Shown in pieces: positions 46,098 through 57,650 of a stretch of DNA of 64,000 nucleotides; positions within the stretch are counted from its first letter, which is position 1; the number at the start of each line of letters is the position of its first letter. The notes under the pieces were generated by a model, which was given only the letters and a program-made list of their open reading frames with translations, was not told where the DNA came from and searched no databases. The stretch lies in NCBI RefSeq assembly GCF_000733865.1, contig NZ_JPOK01000009.1, positions 1 to 64,000 on the forward strand. The letters run 5' to 3'. A program made the translations under genes and the position numbers. The stretch comes from Mycoplasma buteonis. Lineage in GTDB: Bacteria > Bacillota_I > Bacilli_A > Mycoplasmatales > Metamycoplasmataceae.

Positions 46098-47594
46098 ATG
46101 AAAAAGAAAAACTTTCATTTTAAAAAGATTTTGTGAATTATTTTCGAAATCATCATTTTTGGTGGTTTAATTTTTGGTTTATCACTACTTATAACACAAA
46201 TTAATATTTTATTAAGTTGATTATTTTTACTTATTTTTTATTTAATAAATGTTTTGTTTGCTTTCATTATTTATTCACAGAAACGACAAACAAATGCAAA
46301 ACTCAGCTGAGTGTATTTAATTTTAATTTTCCCAATAATTGGACATATTATATTTTTAACATTTGGTTTAATTTTCGTTAATCGTTATGAAATTAAGACT
46401 CAGCATGATACAGAATACCAATATGAAACTTATTTTCAAAAGCAAGCTACTTTAGCTGATAATGACACAAGAGCTTTAAGTGTTTTAAATAAAAAAAATT
46501 TTCTGAGTGCTAATTTTCAATTTTACTCTGAAGGTTATCATTTTTATCATGAATTAATTGATGCTTTATCACAAGCTCAAAAGAGCATATTTATTATTTC
46601 GTATATTATTAAACGCAGCGAAATTACAACTGAATTTATGCAATTGATAAAGGATAAGCTTGCAAAAGGAGTTAAAGTTTACTGGCTTGTTGATGATTTT
46701 GGTGTTATGCCATCTCAAAAAAAAGAGCTTAGAAAACTTAAAAAATTAGGTGCACAAATTTTTATTATTGGAAAAATACATTATCCATTTATTAATGCAG
46801 CAAGTTTTAGTAGAAATCATCAAAAATTTATTGTTATTGACAATAAAATAGTTTATTCTGGTGGTAACAATATTTCAGACGAGTATGCTTCACTTAGCAA
46901 GAAATATGGTCACTGAATTGACTTAAATTATAAAATTACTGGCGAGTATGTCAATGAATACAATTTATGATTTATGAGATTTTGAAATATTGTTACAAAG
47001 CAAAAATTAGACATAAAAAACTTTTTAAATTATGACTTTAACACTGAAAACAATAGTAAATCGCTTTTAGTTATCGATTCACCTTCTTATAACTATTCAA
47101 CTTCAGAGTTTAACTGATTAAAGCTATTTGGAGATGCAAGATGTGAAATTAAGATAGCAACTCCGTATTTTGCTATTAGTAATTCATTAGAAAAACAAAT
47201 TATTTTAGCTTTACAATCAGGTGTTAAAATTACAGTATATATACCTGGCCTTCCTGATAAAAAATTTGTTTATAAAGTTACTTTAAATCAACTTAATTAT
47301 CTAATTAAATATGGATTAGAAGTTAAGGTATATAAAGGATCTTTTTTACATACAAAAGCAGGAATTGTTGATTATAAATATGCATGAGTTGGAACTAACA
47401 ACATGGATAGTCGCAGTATGTTTAGTCAGTATGAAACAATGGATTTATTTTATGGTGAATCGGTTGTTGATTTAGCTAAAATTTTTGAAATATACGATCG
47501 TAATTGTGTTGATTTTAAAACTCTTTATGATCTAGAAAAAAACGGAACTTCTTTTGGGAATTTTTTAGCTAATTGAACCAAACCTTTAATCTAA
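46098..47594 (+). CDS. cls: Cardiolipin synthase (phospholipase D family)
   Basis: A 498-residue membrane enzyme joining phosphatidylglycerols to cardiolipin. Three N-terminal membrane helices lie within residues about 10-100. Two HKD motifs are intact: HQKFIVIDNKIVYSGGNN near residue 240 and HTKAGIVDYKYAWVGTNN near residue 420. Many TGA Trp codons break it under the standard code. Confidence 0.94.
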
Positions 47595-47596
47595 TT

Positions 47597-47619
47597 AAGT
47601 GTGGATTTCCACACTTTTT
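47597..47619 (+). terminator. Terminator after cls
   Basis: AAGTGTGGA (47597-47605) pairs with TCCACACTT (47608-47616), followed by Ts. Confidence 0.75.
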
Positions 47620-47736
47620 GTTGTTGTTTATTTTTATTAACTAGCTACCAGAATAATGATAAAATTTATATATATGTTAAAACTATATTTTATTGTAAAA
47701 TATTAGTTTTATTTTTTTATAAGAAAGCGAGGACGG

Positions 47737-48753
47737 ATGAAATTATCACTTATTTCCTTAACCAGCAACTCAGCAAAAGAAGTTGATTGATATTTAAAAG
47801 ATTTAAAAGATCAAAGTAATCAAGACTTCGAAGTAATTTTGTGTGTTAATAAAAACTTAGAATTGAAAGGAATTCTCAAAGTTGTTAAAGAACACTTAGA
47901 TTTTTTTAAAAATCGTTTAGTTCTTGTGTTAAACACCAAACAAAACTCATTTCACCATAATTTAAAAAGTGCATTTAATTTAGTTAAGGGTGAATATGTA
48001 GCGGTGTTAAATGCGGAAAATAGTCTAAAAAAATATTATGTGCAAAATATGATAGATGCTGCAACAAAGGCTAATGTTGATATTTTAGAATTTAAACCAA
48101 GAATTGTGGGAAGCATTCGTTTTAAACCTAAAGCACGTCTAGAAGAAGGTAAAAATTTACTTGTTGCACAAAATTCTCAAATCTTCGCTTATTCATATCC
48201 TTTTATTTTTAACAAAATTATTCGTAAATCAGTTGTTAAAAAAGTTTTAAAACAAAATATCGATTTTACTAATGATTCAAAATTGTGTACTTTTTTTGTT
48301 TATCTACTATTAATGGAAGCAAAAACTTACATGTATTTAGATTATCGTATTTATCGTGAATATTTTGGTTCAGACATATGATTTAATACTAAAAATTATT
48401 TAGTTGTTATGAATGAAATTGAGCAAATTTTTGCAACTAATAACTTAAAATTAACACAAGAACTGAGATATGCTAGGTATTATTTAGTTAAATTGTTAAT
48501 TACTGCTTTTTTAACAGAAACATCTTATCTTTATAAGACGACTAGATTTTTAAGAAGTAGTTTTAATGAAAAACGCTCTGATAAAGCAATTCAGAAACAC
48601 TTAGATTTAGTTGCTAAAATGGAAGCTTCTGCTGATTACCAAAATTTTGATTCATTGAACTTTTATATGCTTAAACATACAGATGAAACAGAATTATTAG
48701 GTAAGAGCATTTCACAATTATCAAAATCTAAAATTTTAGATAACCTCGAGTAG
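47737..48753 (+). CDS. Glycosyltransferase family 2-like protein
   Basis: A 338-residue protein. The N-terminal MKLSLISLTSNSAKEVDWYLKDLKDQSNQDFEVILCVN follows the GT-A (GT2) nucleotide-binding start. However, the metal-binding Asp motif expected near residues 90-95 reads LNAEN (residues 91-95), so catalysis is doubtful. The C-terminal half (about 200-338) is helical. CGAGGAC precedes the ATG. It is followed after 1 base by an RDD protein, and no polysaccharide operon is nearby. Confidence 0.65.
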
Positions 48754-48754
48754 T

Positions 48755-49426
48755 ATGCTTTATAAAAATTCACCAATATTTAGAAGACTAATTGCTAATA
48801 TATTTGACTGATTAGTTTTACTGAGCATTTCTTATTCTTTTTTTGCTCTTTCCTCTTTAGCAAATAGCAATTTAAATGTGAATTATTATTTACCTACTGC
48901 TTTATTTTTTGTATGAATAAATTTTTATTTTTTGTTGTTGCCGGTTATTACAAGAGGTAAAACGCTAGGATATATTATTTTTAATTTAAAAATAATATCA
49001 ACTAATGAAAAAAAATTTACTTTTTTAAGTTTAATCAAGCGTAATTTAGTTTTAACTTTTTTACTTGATGCAGCTTTAATAATTGCACTTAGCGGTGTTA
49101 AACCTATATATTTGCTGCAAGTATCAGAGAATGTAAAAAAAGTTGATCAAAATAAAAGTCAACAGTTATTATTGTGGCTAGCAATTGCATTTATTGATGC
49201 AGTTTTATTAATAAATTTTTTCGGATTTTTTTATGGTCTTTTTGATAAAAAAAATCTAACTTTTACTGACATTATTTCAAATTCTAGAGTGGTGGTAAAT
49301 AAGCCTATCACAGAGGAAAAAAAGATTGATTTAGTTTTTTTACCTTATTATTCACATCGTAGAAAATATCAATATTATCAAGTAAACACAGACAATTTGG
49401 AGAATTATGATTTTAAAGAAAATTAA
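48755..49426 (+). CDS. RDD family membrane protein
   Basis: A 223-residue protein. The RDD start is present (FRRLIANIFDWLVLLSISY, an R...D pair in the first helix), then helices near 45-65, 95-115 and 140-165, with the conserved TRGKTLGYIIFNLKI. Such proteins are membrane proteins of poorly known function, some acting as antiporters. The end overlaps pcrA by 20 bases. Confidence 0.8.
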
Positions 49427-51608
49427 TTTACTAGAAGATTTAAATAGTAAGCAAAAAGAAGCTGTAGAGTATTTTGATACTCCGCTAAGAATTATAGCTG
49501 GTGCTGGTTCTGGAAAAACAAAAGTGCTAACACGAAAAGTAGCATATTTAATCAATGACTTAGGTATTTCGCCAAAAAATATTTTAGGAGTAACATTTAC
49601 CAATAAAGCTGCTAATGAAATGTCAGATAGAATTAGTAAATATGTTAATACACAAAATAATAAAATTCAAATTTTTACTTTTCACTCATTATGTGCTCAA
49701 ATTTTAAGACGTAAAATTAAATACCTAGGATTTCATAGCAATTTCTTAATTATTGACGAAGTAGATCAAATTCAAATTTTAAAAAATATTTATACTAGAT
49801 TAAATATTTCTAATCACGAAATCAGCTATCGGAACATGTTGCAATATATTTCGTGAGCTAAAAATTTAGATTTAACTAAGGAAGAACTAGCAACAAAACT
49901 CAAAAACGAAGCAAGCGAAATTGTCTCACAAGTTTATCAAGAATATATTAATGAACTAGCCTTAAAAGGTTCATTGGATTATGATGATTTAATTATTCAT
50001 ACACACTTTTTACTTACAAAGCGCAAAGATGTAGCTAAAGAATATCAAAAATTATTTTCTTATATTTTAATTGATGAGTTTCAAGATACATCAGTTAAAC
50101 AATACGAAATCATTAAAGCAATTACTGGTCAAAATACGCATTTAACAATTGTGGGCGATCCAGATCAAACTATTTATAACTGACGTGGTGCTGATGTTAA
50201 CTTAATTTTAAACTTTGATAAAGATTATCCAAAAGCTAAAACTGTTGTTTTAGATCAAAATTATCGTTCTACTCAATCAATTTTACAAGCTGCTAATAAA
50301 CTTATTAAACATAACAAAAATCGTTTCCATAAAGATTTAGTTACTCAAAATGAAGTGGGTGAAGAAATTGAATTTTACCATGGTTTTAACGCTGAGGCAG
50401 AGGCACGTTGAGTTGTGCAAAAAATTAATGAACTTAAAAAACAAAAAAATCAGTTAAAAAATATCGCTATTTTATATCGTTCAAATTATTATTCTCGACC
50501 TTTTGAAGAAGCTTTAATCAACGAAGGGATTAACCACAAAATTTTTAATGGTACAAAATTTTTCCAACGTACCGAAATTAAAGATGCAATTGCTTTTTTA
50601 TGAGTTCTAGAAAATGGTCAAAGTATTGCGTTAGAAAGAATTATTAATGTTCCAGCTAGAGGTATTGGTGAATCTAATTTACAAAAATTAAATAAATTTG
50701 CACTACAAAAGCGCAAAACATTATTCAACTGCTTAAGAGAAGATTTAAAAACGCTACCTATTTCAAATGCTTTAATTGCTAAAAGCATTTACCCATTTAT
50801 GAAAACAGTATTAACATATCGTAAGCTACTAAAACAAAGAAAAGAAAAAATTGCTACTGTTTTAGATAATTTTTTACAAGATATTAATTACTATAAACAC
50901 ATTGAAGGAAACAAAAATTTACGCGGAAGTGCTATTGATAATGTTAAAGAATTAATTAACTCTATTAATACATGAGAGCAAAAAAATCCAAATAAAACTG
51001 TTGAGGATTATCTTAATACTGTTGCATTATTAAGTGCTTCAGATGAATATGATAACATTCCGAATTACGTTTCACTTATGACAGTTCATTCAGCTAAAGG
51101 TCTTGAGTATGACAATGTTTTTATTGTTGGGATGAGTGAAGGAATTTTTCCAAGTATTAAAGCTATAAATAATAATAATAATTTATTTTCTGATAATGAT
51201 TTATCTTCAAATGTTGCTGATAACCTTGAAGAAGAACGTAGATTAGCCTATGTAGCTGTAACTCGTGCACGTAAAAAACTATTTATTTCTGATGCTCGTG
51301 GAAAAATCATTGGTACAGAAATCAATAAAAAACCATCACGCTTTATTGAAGAGATGGGAATTGATGTTAATCAAGTTATTTTATACAACGAACATGATTC
51401 TGCTTTTGATAATGAGCAAAAAAGCGAAGAAGAACAAAAACAAATTAATAAGTCAATTGTAGTTGGTGATATTGTTAGTCACGTAGTTTTTGGTGAAGGT
51501 GAAGTTATTGATGTTAATAACTTTGAAATTGTCGTTGAATTTGTTAAAGATAAAAGTGTTAAAACTTTAAATAAATTTCATCAATCAGTTAAATTAATCT
51601 CTAAATAA
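49407..51608 (+). CDS. pcrA: ATP-dependent DNA helicase (PcrA/UvrD family)
   Basis: A 733-residue SF1A 3'-5' helicase for repair and replication-fork clearance. Walker A AGAGSGKTKVLT (residues about 31-42), LIDEFQDTS, DPDQTIYNWRGA, LDQNYRST, TVHSAKGLEYDNVFI and VAVTRARKKL cover motifs I-VI. The C-terminal Tudor-like domain (GDIVSHVVFGEGEVIDV) that binds RNA polymerase is present. Four TGA Trp codons. Confidence 0.95.
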
Positions 51609-51610
51609 TA

Positions 51611-53212
51611 ATGATTTACTTATTTTTACTTACTTTAATTACAATTTTTTTATGTACTTGCATTGCTTTTATTATTGTATTAACATACTATAATGCCAAA
51701 GCTTCCTCTGGTATTATTTTATTTAAAATTGACAATAACAACAAAAGAGTTTTAAGACTAAATCATAAGTATCGTTTTTTATCAACTATTTTTGATGCTA
51801 AAAAAGCTAAATTTGATGCTTTTTCTTTTATTCCATTACAAGATTTTTTAGAATTTCTAATTTTAGAAGATCAAGAAAAACTAAAAGAATTTTTATCAGA
51901 AGGTACAAACAAACCATTTGAACATTCGATACATGTAAAAAATAACCCAAGTCAAGAACTAACTTTTTATGAAAAGTTTTTAGTTCAAGTAGATAAATCT
52001 ATTTTGCATAGTTCTCACTTTTTTCTTCGTTTGGTTCCGATTGACAACAACGAATTTATAGGGTCTATCAAGTGGACAAGAGTTAATAAGAAAAATAATA
52101 AAAAAGATTTACTTAATTCTGCTAATTCAAAAGTAAAAATTCCAAACAAAACAACAGTTATTGCTTTTGCTTTGAAACCTTATTTTTATGTTAATAAAAT
52201 TTTTGATGATGACTTAATAGATTTAAGTTCACAATTAAATTTAAATTTAAAAAGAAGCAAAATTTTCATTAAAGATGGTATTTTGTATTTTATAACTCGT
52301 AAAATGTATAAACGAAATTTTAATTATATTTATGATATTTTGTTAAATTTAAATAAAAACAGTTATTTTTCAAAATTATTTATAGCTGGAACTATTTTTA
52401 ATCATTACAGTTCTAATTTTGAAAATCAAGAGGTAATTTTATCTAAAATAAAATATTCTTTATACAACATTATTAACGTTAACAATAAAGATGAGTACGT
52501 TAAATATATGGATTTACCTTTAGATATTGAAACTCATTATTCTTTCAAAGAGTTTGTTAAAAATTTAAAAATTTATATAATATCTAATTTAGCTCAAGAA
52601 AGCTTAAAAATAGAAACTACATTTTTAAGAAAGTATGATTCAAATCGTGAATCTTCCTTAGTTGCTGCTTGAATTAATACGGAAAATATTGAACCTAAGT
52701 GAAATACATTTTTTAAAAATATTCCTCGCTTAAATTTTAAATATGAAGAATCACAACTAAACTTTATTAAAAATATTTCAAGTAATGAAATGAATATTCT
52801 ACCAAGTAACATGCTGGTAAAAGTTTCTCAAGAAGTATATTTAAGCGAAAACTTTGTTAGTCACACTAATTCACCTATTTGTTTAGTTTATGCGTACAAA
52901 AATATGTTTGATTTCGAACGCTTAAAAAACAAAATTCGAGAGAATTATGATAAAGAGATTCCTACTGCACTATATATAGATGAAATCACAAAACCCATTT
53001 ATAATATTTTAAATAGTACTAAGTTAAAAGCAATTGTTATTAGTGAAAATGTTTCTAAAAAATTGCATTCAACATCTACTTTTTATGATTGTCTGAGCAT
53101 AGTATTATTATCTCGAACTCATGGAATTAAATTAATATATGAAAATCCTCCAAAAAACTTAGATAAGTTAATTACTGAAAAAGCAGAAGTTGAAATTTGT
53201 TATTATAAATAA
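51611..53212 (+). CDS. Membrane-anchored, apparently degenerate GGDEF-EAL protein
   Basis: A 533-residue protein with one N-terminal transmembrane helix (about residues 3-28). Residues about 178-300 follow the layout of a GGDEF domain without the GGDEF residues, including a final SKLFIAGTIFNHYSS...SKIKYSLYNI block like the SiGi...ADxALYxAK end. Residues about 310-533 follow an EAL domain: TALYIDEITKPIYNILNSTKL and AIVISENVSKKL match the DDFGxGYSSL...KIDxSFV segment, and HGIKLIYENPPKNLDKLITEK matches the GikviAEGVEt end. Catalytic Glu and Asp are absent. It starts 2 bases after pcrA. Assignment is by eye. Confidence 0.7.
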
Positions 53213-53232
53213 TTAATATTATTCAATATTTT

Positions 53233-53264
53233 AAAAGCTAGCCAGTTATTTGCTAGCTTTTTAT
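53233..53264 (+). terminator. Terminator after the GGDEF-EAL-like gene
   Basis: AAAGCTAGC pairs with GCTAGCTTT around CAGTTATTT or a close variant, followed by Ts. Confidence 0.75.
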
Positions 53265-53364
53265 TGTCTTTATTATTTTTTACTATCATGAGGATAAAAC
53301 ATTAATAATTATGGAAAAATTTCCACAAATTAAACTGTATTAGTTTCATAAATATTTTAAAAGT

Positions 53365-53370
53365 TATAAT
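53365..53370 (+). promoter_or_regulatory. -10 box of the 5'-nucleotidase lipoprotein gene
   Basis: TATAAT, 56 bases before the ATG; the leader between is otherwise featureless apart from an ACGGAG ribosome site. Confidence 0.5.
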
Positions 53371-53426
53371 AAAAAATAGGTAGTCATGACATGAATACCT
53401 ATTGATAGAGAAATAACGGAGACAAA

Positions 53427-55550
53427 ATGAAAAATAGTAAAAAAATATTTACATTTTTACCATTAATTATTGGAACTACTACATTACCATTAGTAGCAGC
53501 TTCATGTACAAATACGCAAAAACAAGAAGATAAAGCAAAACAAAATCTTGACAAATTAAATGCGATTGTTAAATCTATAAAAGACACTTATAAAGAAGTT
53601 TATACTAATTATGATGCCAAACTATCAGAACTAGCTGGTGTTTTAAAATCAGTTAAACAAATTAAAGATGCACAAGAAAAGCAACGTTCTTTAGAAGAAT
53701 TAAAAATGAGAGTTCAAAATGAACTAAAACCATTAAACTACAAATATCAAACACTGTTTAAACTACTTAGAGATGCTGAAGCACAAGCAAACTCTAAAGT
53801 GAGAACTGTTAAAATTTATCACACTAACGATGAACATGGAAGAATTGAGTTTGATGATGGTAAATACAATTTATATTCTGGAATGCTACGCACTGGCTTG
53901 TATTTAAAAGATAAACCAAGAGATTTATTATTATCAGCCGGTGATATGATTCAAGGCTTACCACTTTCGGATACTGATAAAGGAGAAACAATTGCTACTA
54001 TGGCTAAAAACATTGGTTATCAAGCGGTAGCTGTTGGAAACCATGAATTTGATTATGGACTTAACCATATTTTAAATTTAAATAGCAAATTAAACCTAAA
54101 TGCAGAAAAAATGCCTTTTTTATCAGCGAATATTTATTACCGAGAATTATCTGATGATGAGCAAACTAAAGTTCAAGGATATGATGCTTCTAAAGTTGGA
54201 AAAAGAGCATTTAAACCATATATTATTCGAGAATTAGAAAATGGTGTTAAAGTTGCTGTTTTTGGTTTAACTACTCCAGATACAAAAGTAACATCACACC
54301 CAAGAAACTCACAACTTGTAACATTCACTGAGCCGCTTGAAGAAGCTAATAAAGTTATTGCAGAAATTAAACAAAACCACCCTGATATTAAGTTAATTAT
54401 TTGTATTGCGCACCTTGGTAAAGGAAGAAGTAATGCTGCTTGAACTTCTGAATATTTAGCACAGCATTCTAATAACGGACTTGATTTAATTATTGATGGT
54501 CATTCACATACGTTTGTAAAAATTAATAATGAAAATAATGATGATGTTTATGTAACACAAACTGAAGCATATACGAAATATTTAGGTGATATTGAACTTG
54601 AATTTGATACTGAATCTGGAAAAATTCTGTCACAAAGACAAGTTTTAAGAGATATTTATCAAGTTGAAGTAGCTACTCTAGCGGATTCTTTACCAGCAGC
54701 AGATGAAAATTTAGTGCTATTAAATAAATTAAAAGAAAAGTACTCTGCTGAAAACGATGTTATAAAATTCAATTCACCAGTTAATTTACTAGAAATTGAT
54801 GAAGTAGTTGTTGATGGAACACCATATTGAAGAGGAAGAGTCTTACCAACAGCAATGGGTCAAATTTTTGCTAATGCAGGAGTATGAAACTTTTTCCAAG
54901 CTAAAACATGAGAAGGAAAAGATGGGTATGAACCAGCAACTATTGATAATTCTTTTGGTTTAGTTAATGGAGGTGGATTACGTGCTAATATTGCTAAAGG
55001 TCCAGTTAAATACGGTGACTTAAGAGCTGTTTCACCATTTGGTAATCGACCAAATGTTGTGCGCATTAAAGGAGATGCAGCACTAGCAACAATTAAGTAC
55101 GGAATTTCAAAAGCTCGTTCAGGAGGTTTCTCACAACTTTCAAGCAATATCACTTATGAAGCAGAAATTACAAAAGGTATTAATCCAAAAACTGAAAAAG
55201 AAGAATATCTATGAAAAGCAAAAGAAGGTACTATTAAAATTAATGGTAAAAGTTTTGAACCAGCAAAATATTACTATGTTGCAACAAATGATTATTTAGC
55301 TGCTGGCGGAGATGGTTATTCTGAACTTAACTACGTAAAAAATCCTGAAAAAGTTCAAATGGTTTATGAAGGTTCTAGTTTAATTGAAGAAGCAGTTAAA
55401 TATATTCTACATGTTGAAAATACAGAAAATCAACTAGATTTAAATAAACTTGAAAAAAGATTAGAAGAAATAGTTAAGCCAGAAAGCTTGCAAGGACAAT
55501 TAATAATAATTCCGGAAGAAGCAACTAGAAAACCAGCACCAGTTAATTAA
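53427..55550 (+). CDS. 5'-nucleotidase family lipoprotein
   Basis: A 707-residue surface lipoprotein with lipobox LVAASC (Cys at about 27), a charged coiled-coil segment (about 35-115), a calcineurin-like metallophosphatase domain (YHTNDEHGR, AGDMIQGLPLSD, AVGNHEFDYG, DGHSHTF) and the 5'-nucleotidase C-terminal domain (FGLVNGGGLRANIAKG, YYVATNDYLAAGGDGY). It would dephosphorylate nucleotides outside the cell for nucleoside uptake, in line with the nuclease at 57649-59523. Several TGA Trp codons; it is transcribed alone. Confidence 0.93.
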
Positions 55551-55562
55551 TAATTAATTTGA

Positions 55563-55596
55563 TTAAAAAAATCTTATGCATGCATAAGATTTTTTA
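55563..55596. terminator. Bidirectional terminator between convergent genes
   Basis: AATCTTATGCATGCATAAGATT is a perfect palindrome flanked by an A run on the left and a T run on the right, so it can serve both the 5'-nucleotidase gene and RNase J. Confidence 0.85.
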
Positions 55597-57519
55597 AATT
55601 TCATCTTCTTCATCAATATCAAATTCATCATTATCAACGTCACCGAAAATTGATTGACGCACAAGTTCAAGCGTTTTCTTTTGTGAATTTTTAATGTTGT
55701 ATTTTTTAGTTGATTTTTCTTTGTTTTTAACCTCTGAATTAACTTTAACATCTTCAACTTTTTCAGCTTTTTCTTCAATGACATCTTCTGAATCGGTTTT
55801 ATTATTTGTAAATTGAACTTTTAAATCTTCTAAATCAGTATCTGGTTTTTCATCTGTAAAAATAATTGTTGGAATAATAATTGGATCTCTACGTTTTTCT
55901 TTATAAAATAAGGCTGATAGCCGATCAACAATTATAGCTTCTAAATCTTTGATAGTTCAATTTGGGAAATTTTTAATATGATAAAGAACCGCACCGTGTG
56001 CTACCCTTTTTGTTTCGTCGATTAATTTTTTTGATGTTTTTACAAAGAAACTACCACGTGTAATAATTTGTGGACGTCCAATAATTAAATTTTTTGTTTT
56101 GTCAATAACAAATACAATATTAACAAATCCGCTATCTTTTAACTGAGTTCTTTCTTTTAAAATTTCATTTGAAATACTTAAAATACTATTTCCATCAATG
56201 TAAATTGGACCGTAATCAACAGTTTCGTTTGTTGGATAAATTTCTTCATTTAGCATGTTGTACACTTGACCTTTTTTGATAACAATAACATTTTTAGGAT
56301 CTACTCCATTATCAATTGCGGTTTGTCCGTGTACTTTACACATTCTAAATTCACCATGATAAGGTAAAAAATACTTAGGTTTTGTTAATTGGAAAATTTT
56401 ATCGTGTTCTCATTTATATGCATGACCAGAAGTATGTAAGTAACCGTCAGGTCCATTTTCTTTAATTAAAGCACCCAATTTATATAATCGATTAACTAGT
56501 AATTCCACTACCATTCTATTACCTGGAATTGGACTTGATGAAAAAATAACGGTATCACCTTTACTAATTTTAATAGTAGCATGTTTTCCGTAGCTCATTC
56601 TTGAAAGAGCAGCTAATTGCTCTCCTTGTGAACCTGTTGTTAAAATAACCAAATCAGTTTCGGGTACACTTGCAAGTTGTTTTTTGTCAATTAAAACATC
56701 ATTACCAACATTAATATAACCTAATTTACGACCAATTTTAATTCCTTGTATCATTGAACGACCAAAAGTAATTACTTTTTTATTTAATTTGGCTGCTAAT
56801 TCAATGATTACCTTAACTCTTGTTAAGTTTGAAGCAAAAGAAGTAATGATAATTTTTCTTTTAGCATTTTTCATGTGAAATTCTAAGTCAGTTAAAATAT
56901 CACTTTCACTTGGTGAGTGATTAGGACGCATAGCGTTTGTTGAATCGGAAAGCAATGCTGTTAATCCTTCTTTTCCGATTTGATCTAAACGAGCAAAATC
57001 GGTGTAATTTCCAATTGGTGTATAATCAAATCTAAAATCACCAGTACACATAATTTTTCCATTTGGAGTAGTAATTCTAATACCGAAAGCATCAGGAATT
57101 GAATGTTGAGCAGTTCAAAAATCTATTGTACAGTTATTTGCAAACTTATGAACATCTGCTTTTTCAATTTCGATAAATTCAATATTACGTGTAATTTTAT
57201 GCTCTTCAAATTTTAATTTTAAGTATTGAATTGCTATTCTTGGTGCAAAAATTTTGTTTAACTTAGTTTGCTGAACTAAGTAAACCACACCACCAATATG
57301 GTCCTCATGACCATGGGTAATAAATAAACCTTCGATGACTTTTTCTGGTTGATTTAAATATTGATAACTAGGAATAATTCCTTTAATACCAGTGTTAAAA
57401 GTATCTGCAAATTTAATACCTGAATCAATTATAAAAATATGATTTTCATGTTCAACAAGCATTGTTGATTTACCGATTTCCTCAAAACCACCCAGTGCAA
57501 TTAAGCGTGTTGGTTGCAT
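55594..57519 (-). CDS. rnj: Ribonuclease J
   Basis: A 641-residue metallo-beta-lactamase/beta-CASP ribonuclease for mRNA decay and rRNA processing. FITHGHEDHIGGVVY holds the zinc motif, followed by MCTGDFRFDYTPIG, LLSDSTNAMRPNHSPSE, HTSGHAYKWEHD and PYHGEFRM. The last about 85 residues form an acidic/Lys-rich tail (DEFDIDEEDEI) not part of the core. TGA encodes Trp at three breaks. Confidence 0.95.
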
Positions 57520-57612
57520 ATTTCTCCGTTCTATTAATTATTGTTTGAAATTATTTTGCATATTTAAAATATGTTAAATATATTATAAATAAAAAACTTC
57601 TTTTTATTAAAT

Positions 57613-57650
57613 TAAAAAAAGAAAAAAGCTCTTATTTTAAAGAGCTTTTT
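57613..57650 (-). terminator. Terminator after the lipoprotein nuclease
   Basis: Read on the minus strand, AAAAAGCTCT pairs with AGAGCTTTTT (plus positions 57641-57650 and 57623-57632), followed by Ts. It overlaps the stop of the gene, so nothing more of the nuclease is encoded downstream. Confidence 0.8.

Noticed and set aside
47601-47786. Short plus-strand ORF between cls and the glycosyltransferase-like gene
   Set aside because: Starts inside the cls terminator and overlaps the next gene; no ribosome site or homology seen.
55563-55784. Lys/Leu-rich minus ORF next to the terminator
   Set aside because: Lies within the acidic C-terminal tail of RNase J in another frame, with compositional bias only.
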